Source: Clostridiaceae bacterium (GTDB taxonomy: Bacteria > Bacillota_I > Bacilli_A > Erysipelotrichales > Coprobacillaceae). From it: DNA of 64,000 bases. A model generated the notes under the pieces. That model searched no databases, was not told the DNA's origin, and saw only the letters and a program-made list of their open reading frames with translations. The position numbers and the translations under genes are program-made. Of the stretch, positions 24,519 to 32,945 are shown piece after piece; position 1 is the stretch's first letter; each line of letters begins with the position of its first letter. The stretch is from contig CABJAS010000007.1 of NCBI GenBank assembly GCA_902363625.1, positions 196,175-260,174 of the forward strand, given 5' to 3'.

Positions 24519-27071
24519 ATGGATTATAGAAAAACTATTAAAGAAATCTACGAAGAATATAAAGTAGATCCAAAGCTAGGACTAACGTCCAAGCAAGTCA
24601 AAGAACGTATCGAATTGTATGGTCAAAACATTTTAGAAAAAGAAAAAAAGAAAAGTCTAATCAAAATGTTTGTAGAACAATTCAAAGATCCAATGGTGGT
24701 TATATTGATCGTTGGTGCTGTGATGTCTCTTGTTTTAGGAGAATTGATCGATGCTTCAATTATTTTATTCGTGCTTATTTTAAATGCGTTTATAGGAGTA
24801 TTTCAAGAATCTAAAGCAGAAAAGTCATTGGAAGCTCTGGAAAAATTAAATTCACCGATCGTTCAGGTATTAAGAGACGGACATGTCGGCAGTATTGATT
24901 ATCAAGATTTAACTATCGGAGATCTTGTTTTTTTAAGTTCGGGATCTTTTGTTCCGGCAGATTTAAGACTGGTCGAATGCGAACAGCTGGAAATTGATGA
25001 ATCTATGCTGACGGGGGAAAATGAACCCGTGAAAAAACAGGCAGAATTTGTCAGCTATCAGGAACTGCCGATCATGGAACAAAAAAACATGGCATTCATG
25101 TCAACCTATGTCACGAAAGGAAAGGCAGTGGGACTGGTTACCGCCATTGCTAAGCAGAGTGAGGTAGGACATATTGCTAAATTGTTAACCGATCAAAAAA
25201 CAGAAAGCAGTCCCTTACAAATCAAGCTGGCACAGTTATCAAAACTATTGGGAATTCTAACTGTTGGATTATGCGGTCTGATGTTTATCATTGGACTTAT
25301 TCAAGGAAAGAATTTATTTGATATGCTGCTTTTAGCGATTTCTTTAGCGGTTGCAGCTATTCCAGAGGGACTGCCGGCAATCGTCAGCATTACCTTAGCT
25401 TTTAGTGTCCAGGCAATGTCGAAGCACCATGCAATCGTGCGTAAATTAGGCGGTGTTGAAACATTAGGATCAGTGAGTGTCATTTGCAGCGATAAGACCG
25501 GTACATTGACACAAAATCGAATGAGTGTAGTAGGCACTTATCCGAGTAACGTTCCTGCTCATATGTATGAATGTATGAGTCTATGTCACGATGTCAGCTT
25601 TGGTGATGACCGTATGTTTGGTGATCCGATGGAACTGGCTTTAGTGACCTTTGCAATGAAGGCGAACTATGATCCTATTGCCATGAAAAAAGAGTATCAC
25701 AAAATTTCAGAAGTCCCTTTTGAAAGTAAAACGAAAAAAATGCAGGTGACCTATCAAATGGGGAGCAGGCGTTATCTGTTTGAAAAAGGTGCCATTGATG
25801 TTTTATTAAAGGAATGTCAGAGTGAATATCGAGATGGACGCATAGAACCATTATCATCGATTCGTAAAGAGACATTGCAAAAAGAAGCCAATAACTTAGC
25901 GAATCAGGCTTTGCGCGTACTCGCATTTGCTTATAAAGAAAGTAATGGATTAAATAATGAACCCTTGATTTTCTTAGGCTATGTCGGATTGATGGATCCA
26001 CCAAGAAAAGGGGTAAAAGAAGCCATTGAAACCTGTCATAAGGCATCGATTAAAGTAGCCATGATTACCGGGGATCATCCTAATACTGCTTTAGCGATAG
26101 CAAAGCAGCTGAATATTACACAAAATCCAAATTCTGTATTAACCGGAAATGAAATTGAGAAAATGGGGGATGAAGAATTAAAGCGACAGGTAAAAACGCA
26201 TCAGATTTTTGCCCGTGTATCTCCAACACATAAAGTAAGAATTGTAGAAGCCTATCAGCGTAATGGAGAGGTTGTTTCAATGAGTGGTGATGGAGTTAAC
26301 GATGCTCCGGCACTAAAAAAGGCAGATGTTGGGATTGCGATGGGAGAAAGCGGAAGCGATGTTGCCAAGCAAGCCAGTGATCTGGTGCTGACCGATGATC
26401 ATTTTGCCAGTATCGTATCGGCAATAGAAGAAGGTCGTAATATCTATCTTAATATTAAAAAAGCGATTTTATATTTGCTGTCATGTAATATTGGAGAGAT
26501 GATGGCATTGATTTTATCCGTGATCTTGATGCCTCATACCAATGCTTTAATGTCCGCTGTTCAAATCTTATGGGTAAACCTTGTTACAGATGCTCTGCCT
26601 GCTTTGGCATACAGTTTAGAGCCTGAAGATCCTTATATCATGAATGAAGTGCCAAGAAAAAAAGATGAATCTGTCTTTAGTCATGGCGGAGGAATCTTTA
26701 CCTTAATGAATGGACTTCTAATCGGAACGATCACGTTAGTTGCCTATCGCTATGGATTGAATATTTCTCATGCTTATGGTCAGACAATGGCATTTATGGT
26801 TTTATCTATTTCACAGTTAATTCATGCATTAAATTTAAGAAGCATGAATCATTCGATTTTTAAGATTGGTATCTTTAAAAATAAATATTTACTGGCAACC
26901 TGTGTGTTAAGTATTGCTTTACAGATCAGTGTTACGATTTTCCCATTCTTCAAGATCCTACTGAAAACGGTGAGCTTGTCAATGAATGCATGGATAATTA
27001 TTTTCTTACTTTCTTCTTTAACCTTAGTTTTAAATGAAATCAGTAAATTGTTTTACAAAGAAGAAAACTAA
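24519..27071 (+). CDS. P-type IIA cation ATPase (calcium-type)
   Basis: This 850-residue pump has an A-domain motif M-L-T-G-E-N (T-G-E-S variant, catalytic Glu kept), phosphorylation site S-D-K-T-G-T-L-T, M-I-T-G-D-H-P and G-D-G-V-N-D-A-P. Ion-site residues fit calcium pumps: A-I-P-E-G-L-P in M4, N-I-G-E in M5 and N-L-V-T-D-A-L-P in M6. It probably exports Ca2+ using ATP. The length is normal for bacterial SERCA-like pumps. It is a single gene with RBS AGGAGGG. Confidence 0.93.
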   Translation: MDYRKTIKEIYEEYKVDPKLGLTSKQVKERIELYGQNILEKEKKKSLIKMFVEQFKDPMVVILIVGAVMSLVLGELIDASIILFVLILNAFIGVFQESKAEKSLEALEKLNSPIVQVLRDGHVGSIDYQDLTIGDLVFLSSGSFVPADLRLVECEQLEIDESMLTGENEPVKKQAEFVSYQELPIMEQKNMAFMSTYVTKGKAVGLVTAIAKQSEVGHIAKLLTDQKTESSPLQIKLAQLSKLLGILTVGLCGLMFIIGLIQGKNLFDMLLLAISLAVAAIPEGLPAIVSITLAFSVQAMSKHHAIVRKLGGVETLGSVSVICSDKTGTLTQNRMSVVGTYPSNVPAHMYECMSLCHDVSFGDDRMFGDPMELALVTFAMKANYDPIAMKKEYHKISEVPFESKTKKMQVTYQMGSRRYLFEKGAIDVLLKECQSEYRDGRIEPLSSIRKETLQKEANNLANQALRVLAFAYKESNGLNNEPLIFLGYVGLMDPPRKGVKEAIETCHKASIKVAMITGDHPNTALAIAKQLNITQNPNSVLTGNEIEKMGDEELKRQVKTHQIFARVSPTHKVRIVEAYQRNGEVVSMSGDGVNDAPALKKADVGIAMGESGSDVAKQASDLVLTDDHFASIVSAIEEGRNIYLNIKKAILYLLSCNIGEMMALILSVILMPHTNALMSAVQILWVNLVTDALPALAYSLEPEDPYIMNEVPRKKDESVFSHGGGIFTLMNGLLIGTITLVAYRYGLNISHAYGQTMAFMVLSISQLIHALNLRSMNHSIFKIGIFKNKYLLATCVLSIALQISVTIFPFFKILLKTVSLSMNAWIIIFLLSSLTLVLNEISKLFYKEEN

Positions 27072-27125
27072 TTGCGAAGCAGCTGAAGAATTGTTATGAT
27101 AGAGATAATTGCAGGGAGGGCTAAC

Positions 27126-27608
27126 ATGATAATTCGATCAGCAAAATTAGAGGATTTAAAAGAGATTGCCAATATTGAAAACTGTTGTTTTCCTAAGGCA
27201 GAAGCTGCGTCTAAAGAGGCTTTGAAGGAACGTATTGAAGCTTTTAAAGACTGCTTCTTTGTCGCAGAGACAGAAGAAAAAATAGTAGGCTTTATCAATG
27301 GCTGTATCAGTAATGATAATACGATTCAAGATGAAGCTTACGAAAGCATCCGCTATCATGATCCATCTGGAAAATATCAAATGGTCTTTGGCTTAGATGT
27401 CTTGCCAGACTACCAGCATCAAGGTATTGCACAGCGGCTGATGTATCATTTTATCAAGACTGCTAAGAACCGTGGACAGCTTGGCATTGTTCTAACATGT
27501 AAGGAACATCTTATCGGTTTTTATGAACAGTTTGGCTTTGTGAACGAAGGAAAATCAGCTTCCACACATGGTTTTGTCACATGGTATGATATGCGTTTAT
27601 TATTTTAG
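27126..27608 (+). CDS. GNAT-family acetyltransferase
   Basis: This 160-residue protein has the acetyl-CoA motif Q-H-Q-G-I-A-Q-R-L-M (about residues 96-105), preceded by the strand M-V-F-G-L-D-V-L-P. The C-terminal part is F-Y-E-Q-F-G-F-V-N. It resembles polyamine/arylalkylamine-type GNATs with P-E-(C)-C-F-P-like N-terminus, but the substrate is unknown. ATG 27126 is chosen for GGGAGGG upstream. Confidence 0.85.
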   Translation: MIIRSAKLEDLKEIANIENCCFPKAEAASKEALKERIEAFKDCFFVAETEEKIVGFINGCISNDNTIQDEAYESIRYHDPSGKYQMVFGLDVLPDYQHQGIAQRLMYHFIKTAKNRGQLGIVLTCKEHLIGFYEQFGFVNEGKSASTHGFVTWYDMRLLF

Positions 27609-27633
27609 CACCTGTTTGGCAGGTGCATTTTTT
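27608..27633 (+). terminator. terminator of the GNAT gene
   Basis: GCACCTG and CAGGTGC pair around a short loop and are followed by a T-run. Confidence 0.8.
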
Positions 27634-27703
27634 ATTGAAATGACTTTATAGAAAGCATATGTTAAAATAAAAGTGAGTAAATATAACGAACTCAGGATTA
27701 TAA

Positions 27704-27726
27704 TAAAAAGAGCCAAATGGCTCTTA
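27704..27726 (-). terminator. terminator of the CotF-like pair
   Basis: On the minus strand AAGAGCC-ATTT-GGCTCTT is followed by five T, just after the CotF-like stop. Confidence 0.75.
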
Positions 27727-27735
27727 AAACAAGAA

Positions 27736-28044
27736 TTATAATTGCGTTTCTTTGCCAGAATATTCTTGATAAACCTTTTGTACTTTTTCAGGGGTTTGCT
27801 TTTCAAGCTTATACCATCCTTTTGAGTACATTAAATCAAAAACTTCTCTTTGAGAACAGTAGGTTTCTTTTTGAATTTCGATCAGTTTTTTCTGTAATTC
27901 TAAATGTGAACATTCAATAATGAAAGTGGTGTAGTCACTTAAAAGTGATTTTAAAGATAATAGGACATCATCGATCTTATCATAGTCATTAAAAGCATTT
28001 TCATTAGGAAGAATTGGCTGTTTTGGTGGGTTTAAATTATCCAT
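27736..28044 (-). CDS. CotF-like spore coat protein
   Basis: This 102-residue protein's central part (residues 40-85) matches the coat F family: L-L-S-D-Y-T-T-F-I-I-E-C, then Y-C-S-Q-R-E-V-F-D-L-M-Y-S-K-G-W-Y-K-L. In spore formers such proteins sit in the spore coat; in others they have unknown envelope roles. It overlaps the upstream gene by eight bases, so the two form an operon. The RBS lies within that gene. Confidence 0.7.
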   Translation of the reverse strand: MDNLNPPKQPILPNENAFNDYDKIDDVLLSLKSLLSDYTTFIIECSHLELQKKLIEIQKETYCSQREVFDLMYSKGWYKLEKQTPEKVQKVYQEYSGKETQL

Positions 28045-28237
28045 TTAGACACTCCAATAATTTTGAATAATGTGTTTTTAACATACTATGTAATCGATCT
28101 AATGTCATTTGAATATCTTTGTCCTCTACACTTTCTTTATAGCTTTTCACTTTTTTAGATAATACCAGAATAGTATTTAACTGATCGTCGAAAGAACCGC
28201 TGTCTTTAGTTGAAATCATTTTTGGTGGCTGGTTCAT
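28037..28237 (-). CDS. small CotF-operon protein
   Basis: This 66-residue helical protein has no membrane segment and overlaps the CotF-like gene. The pattern of charged heptads (V-K-S-Y-K-E-S-V-E-D) and the paired layout resemble the short partner often found with coat F proteins. RBS GGAGG precedes the ATG. I cannot assign a function from its own sequence. Confidence 0.6.
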   Translation of the reverse strand: MNQPPKMISTKDSGSFDDQLNTILVLSKKVKSYKESVEDKDIQMTLDRLHSMLKTHYSKLLECLNG

Positions 28238-28330
28238 TATAATTCCTCCTTCATTATTAGTATGGTTGAAGGAAGCTATCTTATTTATATTTTTTAAAAT
28301 TTAATATATGATCACAGTAAAGGAGAAAGG

Positions 28331-28642
28331 ATGAAATTAGTTAGAGATAAAATTCCGGAAATTATTGCCGGTCAAAACAAAAAAGCAGTCATTTCAGTAA
28401 TGAATGATGAAGAATATTATCAAGCTTTATTAATGAAGCTGTCAGAAGAAACCGATGAATTTTTAGAGGATCAAAACGAAGAAGAGCTTTGTGATATTTT
28501 GGAAGTAGTGTATGCATTAGCGGAAACAATGAATGTTTCAATTCCTCAACTAGAGCAGGTGCGTAAAGAAAAAAGGGAAAGAAACGGTGCGTTTAAAAAA
28601 CGTTTAAGATTAGAAAGGATTATGGAAAACAGCGATGAATAA
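28331..28642 (+). CDS. MazG-like / phosphoribosyl-ATP pyrophosphohydrolase-type protein
   Basis: This 103-residue all-alpha NTP pyrophosphatase has metal ligands in E-E-T-D-E-F and E-L-C-D-I-L-E-V-V (E-x-x-D pattern). It starts M-K-L-V-R-D-K-I-P-E-I, typical of the house-cleaning family often annotated as phosphoribosyl-ATP pyrophosphohydrolase. It probably hydrolyses non-canonical nucleotides. It overlaps the HAD gene by eight bases and is co-transcribed with it and the acylphosphatase gene. Confidence 0.82.
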   Translation: MKLVRDKIPEIIAGQNKKAVISVMNDEEYYQALLMKLSEETDEFLEDQNEEELCDILEVVYALAETMNVSIPQLEQVRKEKRERNGAFKKRLRLERIMENSDE

Positions 28643-29348
28643 ACCGAAAATGATTTTGTTTGATTATGGTCAGACACTAGTAGCGGAAAAAGAATTTAAT
28701 GGCGTGAGAGGAACTGAGGCAGTCTTAAAACATGCTGTTAAAAACAGATATAATCTATCTGCCGAAGAACTTCAGGCAAGAGCCACGGATATTAATAGGG
28801 AATTAGGACGCTTTAGTTCACCGGATACCATGATAGCGGAAGTACATAACCATTTTTATCAAAATTATTTTTATAAAGCTAATGGTATTGAGCTGTCTTT
28901 ATCAAACAGTGAGATAGAAACATTATTCTGGGATCAGGCAGCTAAAGGAAAGCCAACGGCGGGGATTCAGGAGTTTTTAAATTATTTGCAAAAGATTCGC
29001 ACCGGTGTTATCAGTAATATTGCTTATAGTCAGGAAGCTTTAGAAAAGCGTATATCTCAATTAATCCATCACCCGTTCGAATTTATTTTAGCGACAAGTG
29101 AATATGTATTTCGCAAGCCCAATCCGCGTATATTTGACTTAGCACTGGAAATAGCCGAGCTTTCTCCAAAAGAAGTGTGGTATTGCGGAGATCATCCTTA
29201 TTATGATGTCATTGGTGCCAAAAATGCTTCGCTGCAGCCTGTTTTATATCAAGGTGCCACTAAAAATAACTATGAAAATGAGGAAGGAACAATCATCATT
29301 CAGCATTGGCAAGAACTGCAGGAATTATTAGAATCTTTAAATGAATAA
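28635..29348 (+). CDS. HAD-superfamily hydrolase
   Basis: This 237-residue protein has motif I F-D-Y-G-Q-T (nucleophile Asp about residue 10), motif II V-I-S-N, Lys in R-K-P-N-P-R, and motif IV Y-C-G-D-H-P-Y-Y-D. The cap (about residues 20-110) is helical, type C1. Gly-Gln replaces the more usual Gly-Thr after the second Asp position, as in some phosphatases. The substrate is unknown. It is the middle gene of a three-gene operon. Confidence 0.85.
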   Translation: MNKPKMILFDYGQTLVAEKEFNGVRGTEAVLKHAVKNRYNLSAEELQARATDINRELGRFSSPDTMIAEVHNHFYQNYFYKANGIELSLSNSEIETLFWDQAAKGKPTAGIQEFLNYLQKIRTGVISNIAYSQEALEKRISQLIHHPFEFILATSEYVFRKPNPRIFDLALEIAELSPKEVWYCGDHPYYDVIGAKNASLQPVLYQGATKNNYENEEGTIIIQHWQELQELLESLNE

Positions 29349-29362
29349 AGGAGATGACTAAG

Positions 29363-29626
29363 ATGATAAGAAAACGTATTTATTTTAGCGGATATGTTCA
29401 AGGCGTTGGCTTTCGCTATACGGTCATTCAACTGGCAAGACGCTTCCATCTTACCGGCTGGGTTAAAAATTTATATGATGGCAGAGTGGAAATGGAAGTT
29501 CAAGGAAAGAGTGAGGAATATGAATGTCTGATGCAGGCTCTTAAAAATCAATTTGAAATCACTCAGATACAAACACAAGCTTGTGAAATAAGACAGGACG
29601 AAAATGAATTTGATTTAAAATGGTAA
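29363..29626 (+). CDS. acyP: acylphosphatase
   Basis: This 87-residue protein carries both signature segments: V-Q-G-V-G-F-R (catalytic Arg) and G-W-V-K-N (catalytic Asn), followed by D-G-R-V-E. It hydrolyses acyl phosphates such as carbamoyl phosphate in the cytosol. ATG 29363 has AAGGAG at proper distance; ATG 29354 lies only one base from that site. It is the last gene of the MazG-like/HAD/acyP operon. Confidence 0.92.
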   Translation: MIRKRIYFSGYVQGVGFRYTVIQLARRFHLTGWVKNLYDGRVEMEVQGKSEEYECLMQALKNQFEITQIQTQACEIRQDENEFDLKW

Positions 29627-29653
29627 AGAAAAAAGCGCTCTTATTGAAGCGCT
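29627..29653 (-). terminator. terminator of the minus-strand lipoprotein gene
   Basis: On the minus strand AGCGCT pairs with AGCGCT around an 8-base loop and is followed by six T. It may also help end the acyP transcript. Confidence 0.65.
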
Positions 29654-30215
29654 ATTGAGGATTAAAAGAATCATTTAATTCTTTAACCGTATTTACTAAA
29701 TTACCGCTGATTATATTTTGCAGATCTTGATTATCATCGACTACCCATTTTTTGTTTTCATCCTGATGCAGGCTTAATGTGAGCGTTGTTGTAAAATCTT
29801 TTTCTGCCATATTGAATCCATCGATAAACATTTTCTGAACTTCCTGACTGATCGTTTCTTGATCAGTGCCAGAAAGAGATTCATTTAATGAATAGGCAAA
29901 AGCAGATGGAAATGTGGCCTTAAAGGCTTTGCCAAAGTCGTAAGCTGTAAAGGTAACATCAACGGTAGCAGTGGTATCTGTAATTTTTTCATTGGCAATC
30001 GTAAAAGAAAAATCACTGAGTTTCTTTATCAAATCGTTTGGGATAGTAAAATCGCTTGTTCCGGTAAATTGATTCAAGACTTCCTGACTGGCTTCGTTTA
30101 CTTTTTCTTTTGCCTCTTTCAAATAAGTCTGCGCTGCTGTTGTAGGTGTATCTTTTTTAGGGGAACAGCCTGTCCATAACCCTAAGCATAATAAACATAT
30201 AAGTAACTTCTTCAT
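29652..30215 (-). CDS. lipoprotein of unknown function
   Basis: This 187-residue protein has a lipoprotein signal with lipobox W-T-G-C at about residue 17. The mature part starts with a T/A-rich linker and K-E-A-K-E-K-V-N-E-A helix, followed by a cystatin-like alpha+beta domain (D-V-T-F-T-A-Y-D-F-G-K-A). This suggests a DUF5105/DUF4878-type fold, but that is weak. ATG 30215 follows GAGAGGG. Confidence 0.65.
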   Translation of the reverse strand: MKKLLICLLCLGLWTGCSPKKDTPTTAAQTYLKEAKEKVNEASQEVLNQFTGTSDFTIPNDLIKKLSDFSFTIANEKITDTTATVDVTFTAYDFGKAFKATFPSAFAYSLNESLSGTDQETISQEVQKMFIDGFNMAEKDFTTTLTLSLHQDENKKWVVDDNQDLQNIISGNLVNTVKELNDSFNPQ

Positions 30216-30300
30216 ATTTTTCCCTCTCAATCTTTATACTTTTATTCTAATAAAATCTATGCGATAGTTCAATCTTTATTGAAACAAGAAAGGAAAATAC

Positions 30301-30744
30301 ATGAAAATAAAATTAATAACGGAGCATAAAGAAGATTATTTTGAATGGCTCTTGTTGGCGGATGAACAAAAAGAATTAGTTGAAGCATATTTATATCAGG
30401 GGGATATATGGGCATTGGAAGACGATGGTGTTAAAACAGTAAGCATTGTGATTTTTAAGGATGAGCAGACCTGCGAACTCAAAAATTTAGCGACACTGCC
30501 ATCCCATCAAGGACATGGCTATGGTAAAAAAATGATACAATTTCTCTTTTCATATTATCAGCCCAGTTATCAATATATGGAAGTAGGTACTGGAGACAGT
30601 CCTAAAACAATTCCGTTTTATGAAAAATGCGGGTTTAAGCGCGATCACGTTATCCCAAATTTCTTTTTAGATCACTACGATCATCCCATTATAGAAGACG
30701 GAGTGCTTTTAAAAGATATGATCTATTTAAAAAAGGAACTGTAA
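30301..30744 (+). CDS. GNAT-family acetyltransferase
   Basis: This 147-residue protein has acetyl-CoA motif Q-G-H-G-Y-G-K-K-M-I and the C-terminal F-Y-E-K-C-G-F motif. It resembles YhbS/YjaB-type single-domain GNATs. The substrate is unknown. It is a single gene divergent from the lipoprotein and convergent with the flavodoxin gene. Confidence 0.85.
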   Translation: MKIKLITEHKEDYFEWLLLADEQKELVEAYLYQGDIWALEDDGVKTVSIVIFKDEQTCELKNLATLPSHQGHGYGKKMIQFLFSYYQPSYQYMEVGTGDSPKTIPFYEKCGFKRDHVIPNFFLDHYDHPIIEDGVLLKDMIYLKKEL

Positions 30745-30758
30745 ATAAAGTTCCTTTT
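30731..30758. terminator. bidirectional terminator between GNAT and flavodoxin genes
   Basis: AAAAGGAACT (30731-30740) pairs with AGTTCCTTTT (30749-30758). It overlaps the GNAT stop codon. Confidence 0.7.
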
Positions 30759-31176
30759 AACTGTTAGCAAAATCTTTTCCAAATTGAAGACAGCGAGAAT
30801 CCTTTTCTTCAGGTTCTCCTTTAATGATGAGACTGCCAGAAAGATCAGCTGAACTTTGAGAAATAATCTCTTCAAATTTTCTCATCCATTCACCGTCTCC
30901 CCAACCGTATGAACCAAATAAAGCAACCTTTTTATCTGCTAATTGTGTTTTGATTTCTTCTAAAAATGGCAGAAATGTTGTTCCTTCAAGCTGTTCTTTA
31001 CTAGTTGCCGGACAACCCAGCATAATCTTTTTAAATCCATTTATATGTGGTGTAGTTTCTTTTAAATTGATTAACGTGACAGTGCTATTTGTTTCAATAA
31101 TACCATTGCGAATTTCCTCTGCCATTTTTTTAGTGTTCCCGGTACCAGACCAATATACGATTAAAATATTTTCCAT
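30757..31176 (-). CDS. flavodoxin
   Basis: This 139-residue short-chain flavodoxin has FMN phosphate loop W-S-G-T-G-N-T-K (about residues 9-16) and FMN-flanking segments G-C-P-A-T and G-S-Y-G-W-G-D-G. It carries electrons in the cytosol. RBS AGGAGG precedes the ATG, and a near-perfect operator-like palindrome lies 18 bases upstream. Confidence 0.92.
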   Translation of the reverse strand: MENILIVYWSGTGNTKKMAEEIRNGIIETNSTVTLINLKETTPHINGFKKIMLGCPATSKEQLEGTTFLPFLEEIKTQLADKKVALFGSYGWGDGEWMRKFEEIISQSSADLSGSLIIKGEPEEKDSRCLQFGKDFANS

Positions 31177-31193
31177 ATTAAGACCTCCTTATA

Positions 31194-31211
31194 AGTTAGT
31201 GTTCACTAACT
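31194..31211. promoter_or_regulatory. palindromic operator before the flavodoxin gene
   Basis: AGTTAGTG-TT-CACTAACT is a perfect 8-2-8 inverted repeat. The TTAGTG...CACTAA core resembles TetR-family operators. No regulator gene is adjacent. Confidence 0.6.
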
Positions 31212-31259
31212 GATGATAGTCTATCAAATTCATGCAATCTGGTCAAAGAAGATGCTTCA

Positions 31260-31829
31260 TTATTTTTTAATAATGGCATAGATGAAGTTTCGATATAAAT
31301 TTAAATAAGAATAAAGGTAAGCCCCTAGAAAATGGAATGGTGTAAAATTGTGTGGATAGTGAGATGGCATCATTGCATAATTTATTTTAGCCTCTTTCGC
31401 AAAGCGATTTGCTTTTCTGAGCTGCCAGGGTGACGTGATAATCAAAGCACTGATTAAACGATGCTGCTTCATGATTTGCTTTGCATATTGGATATTTCCA
31501 TAGGTATTACGGGCTTTGGTTTCTAGTAGAAGCTGATCTTCTTTGATGCCATGCTTTAAAGCATAGGTTTTCATCACTTCAGCCTCAAGATATTCATTTT
31601 TAACGGCACCTCCGCTTACTATTATTTTCTTAAAGATGCCTTGGTGATATAGCTGAATGGCAGTATCCATTCTTGATTGTAAAATTGGGTGAATTGTTCC
31701 ATCTTTTTTAGCCGGATAGCCTAACACAATACAGACATCGTAAGATAAATGACCGTTGCTTTTATGAATGGGTCCAAAATAAAAAAATGGTAATAAGAAG
31801 AGTAAAGCAAGAATAATGATAATAAACAT
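31260..31829 (-). CDS. YdcF/SanA-like (DUF218) protein
   Basis: This 189-residue protein has an N-terminal membrane anchor (about residues 3-19) and a DUF218 domain: V-C-I-V-L-G-Y-P, I-V-S-G-G-A, E-T-K-A-R-N-T-Y-G-N and I-I-T-S-P-W-Q-L-R-K-A. The DUF218 family includes SanA and ElyC, linked to envelope integrity and lipid-carrier metabolism; the reaction is not known. It is a single gene with RBS GGAGGG. Confidence 0.85.
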   Translation of the reverse strand: MFIIIILALLFLLPFFYFGPIHKSNGHLSYDVCIVLGYPAKKDGTIHPILQSRMDTAIQLYHQGIFKKIIVSGGAVKNEYLEAEVMKTYALKHGIKEDQLLLETKARNTYGNIQYAKQIMKQHRLISALIITSPWQLRKANRFAKEAKINYAMMPSHYPHNFTPFHFLGAYLYSYLNLYRNFIYAIIKK

Positions 31830-31933
31830 AGAATCCCTCCAGTTGTATTATAAAGTATTTATTTACCAAAAGATACATTGAATCTAAGTCAAAGGAATGT
31901 TATTCTAATAGTAGGAAAGAAAGAGGGAGAAGA

Positions 31934-32407
31934 ATGAAAACATGGATGAAAGGAAATAAAAAATACTGTTGGGCTGCTTATTTTTTACTATTGTTAGGGT
32001 TGAGTTGGAGTACGAATCGTTTGATGCCTAGCTGGATGTTTAGTTTAGAGCATTGGTTGAAAGAAGCTGTGAATGTAATTCCATTTAAAACGATGATTTA
32101 TTACTTTAATAGTTTGTGGGATGGCTCACTCAATGTTAATATTCCAATTCGTTTTTTTATCATGAATATTCTTGTTGGAATATCAATGGGAGTGCTTTTT
32201 GCAATTTTAAATCGTAAAGCATCATTGGTTCAGATGATGACGTTCAGCTGTATATTTTTTCTGATTTTTGAAGGGGCTGCTCTTTTGTTGAGAATCGGAA
32301 TCTTTGATGTTGATTCTATTTTGATCAGAACAGCTGCAGCAGTTGGAATGTATCGGATGATTCAGAGATATGTTTTATCGAATAAGAAAATGTTAGGAAT
32401 TCAATGA
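31934..32407 (+). CDS. VanZ-like membrane protein
   Basis: This 157-residue protein has four hydrophobic segments. It shows the VanZ-type layout: N-V-I-P-F-K-T-M after helix 1, N-I-L-V-G-I-S-M-G-V-L in helix 2, F-E-G-A-A-L-L-L-R-I-G-I-F-D-V-D-S-I-L-I-R-T in the last half. VanZ gives low-level teicoplanin resistance in Tn1546. Homologues are common in Bacillota and may have other roles. It lies 28 kb from vanHAX, so a direct link is unproven. Confidence 0.7.
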   Translation: MKTWMKGNKKYCWAAYFLLLLGLSWSTNRLMPSWMFSLEHWLKEAVNVIPFKTMIYYFNSLWDGSLNVNIPIRFFIMNILVGISMGVLFAILNRKASLVQMMTFSCIFFLIFEGAALLLRIGIFDVDSILIRTAAAVGMYRMIQRYVLSNKKMLGIQ

Positions 32408-32566
32408 TTAAAGTAGTATCTCATATATACTATTTCGCTTAAAATTGCGTTTAAAATTTAGGATTTACATAATATGAAAAGAAAAATAAGGGAAATCTAT
32501 TTAAATTCTTGCATTGTTGGTATATAATGTAAATGTAGAAAGAGGAAGGGAAAGGAGATGAGAAAT

Positions 32567-32830
32567 ATGAAACAGTCATTGAGTCTTATAGCGATGGGTT
32601 TATATGGGGCTGCGCTAGTTGGACAAGTTATGTTGTCTGAGGAACGAATAAATATTTTCCAAGGCAAAATAGAAGTGCCATTAGAAATAATGTGTAAATT
32701 TGATTTAAAAAACGTATTTCCGTCTCGTTTCGTTCCGATGATTGAAATGACAGTAGGTGACGAAGAATTACCGAAAGCATTTCGATTGAATCGGAAGACT
32801 AGACCCCCTAACATATGTTGGGCTCAATAA
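32567..32830 (+). CDS. small protein with hydrophobic N-terminus, unknown
   Basis: This 87-residue ORF has AAAGGAG at correct distance from ATG 32567 and a promoter-like TATAAT (32523-32528) upstream. The first 25 residues are hydrophobic (S-L-I-A-M-G-L-Y-G-A-A-L-V-G) and could be an anchor. The rest is charged and ends in P-P-N-I-C-W-A-Q. I recognise no family. The ORF length and signals make it probable rather than certain. Confidence 0.5.
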   Translation: MKQSLSLIAMGLYGAALVGQVMLSEERINIFQGKIEVPLEIMCKFDLKNVFPSRFVPMIEMTVGDEELPKAFRLNRKTRPPNICWAQ

Positions 32831-32905
32831 GAGCCGAATCCATCTTATGAATGGAGAGATTCACTGTAGACTTATAATTAAGTGCATACAACCCTCCCTT
32901 CAAGT

Positions 32906-32945
32906 AAAAAGGATATAGCTAAAGTCAGCTATATCCCTTTTTATT
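32906..32945. terminator. bidirectional terminator before the PopT-like gene
   Basis: AAAAAGGATATAGCT pairs with AGCTATATCCCTTTTT across a 6-base loop (one bulged C). It can serve the small + gene and the DUF368 gene on the - strand. Confidence 0.8.
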
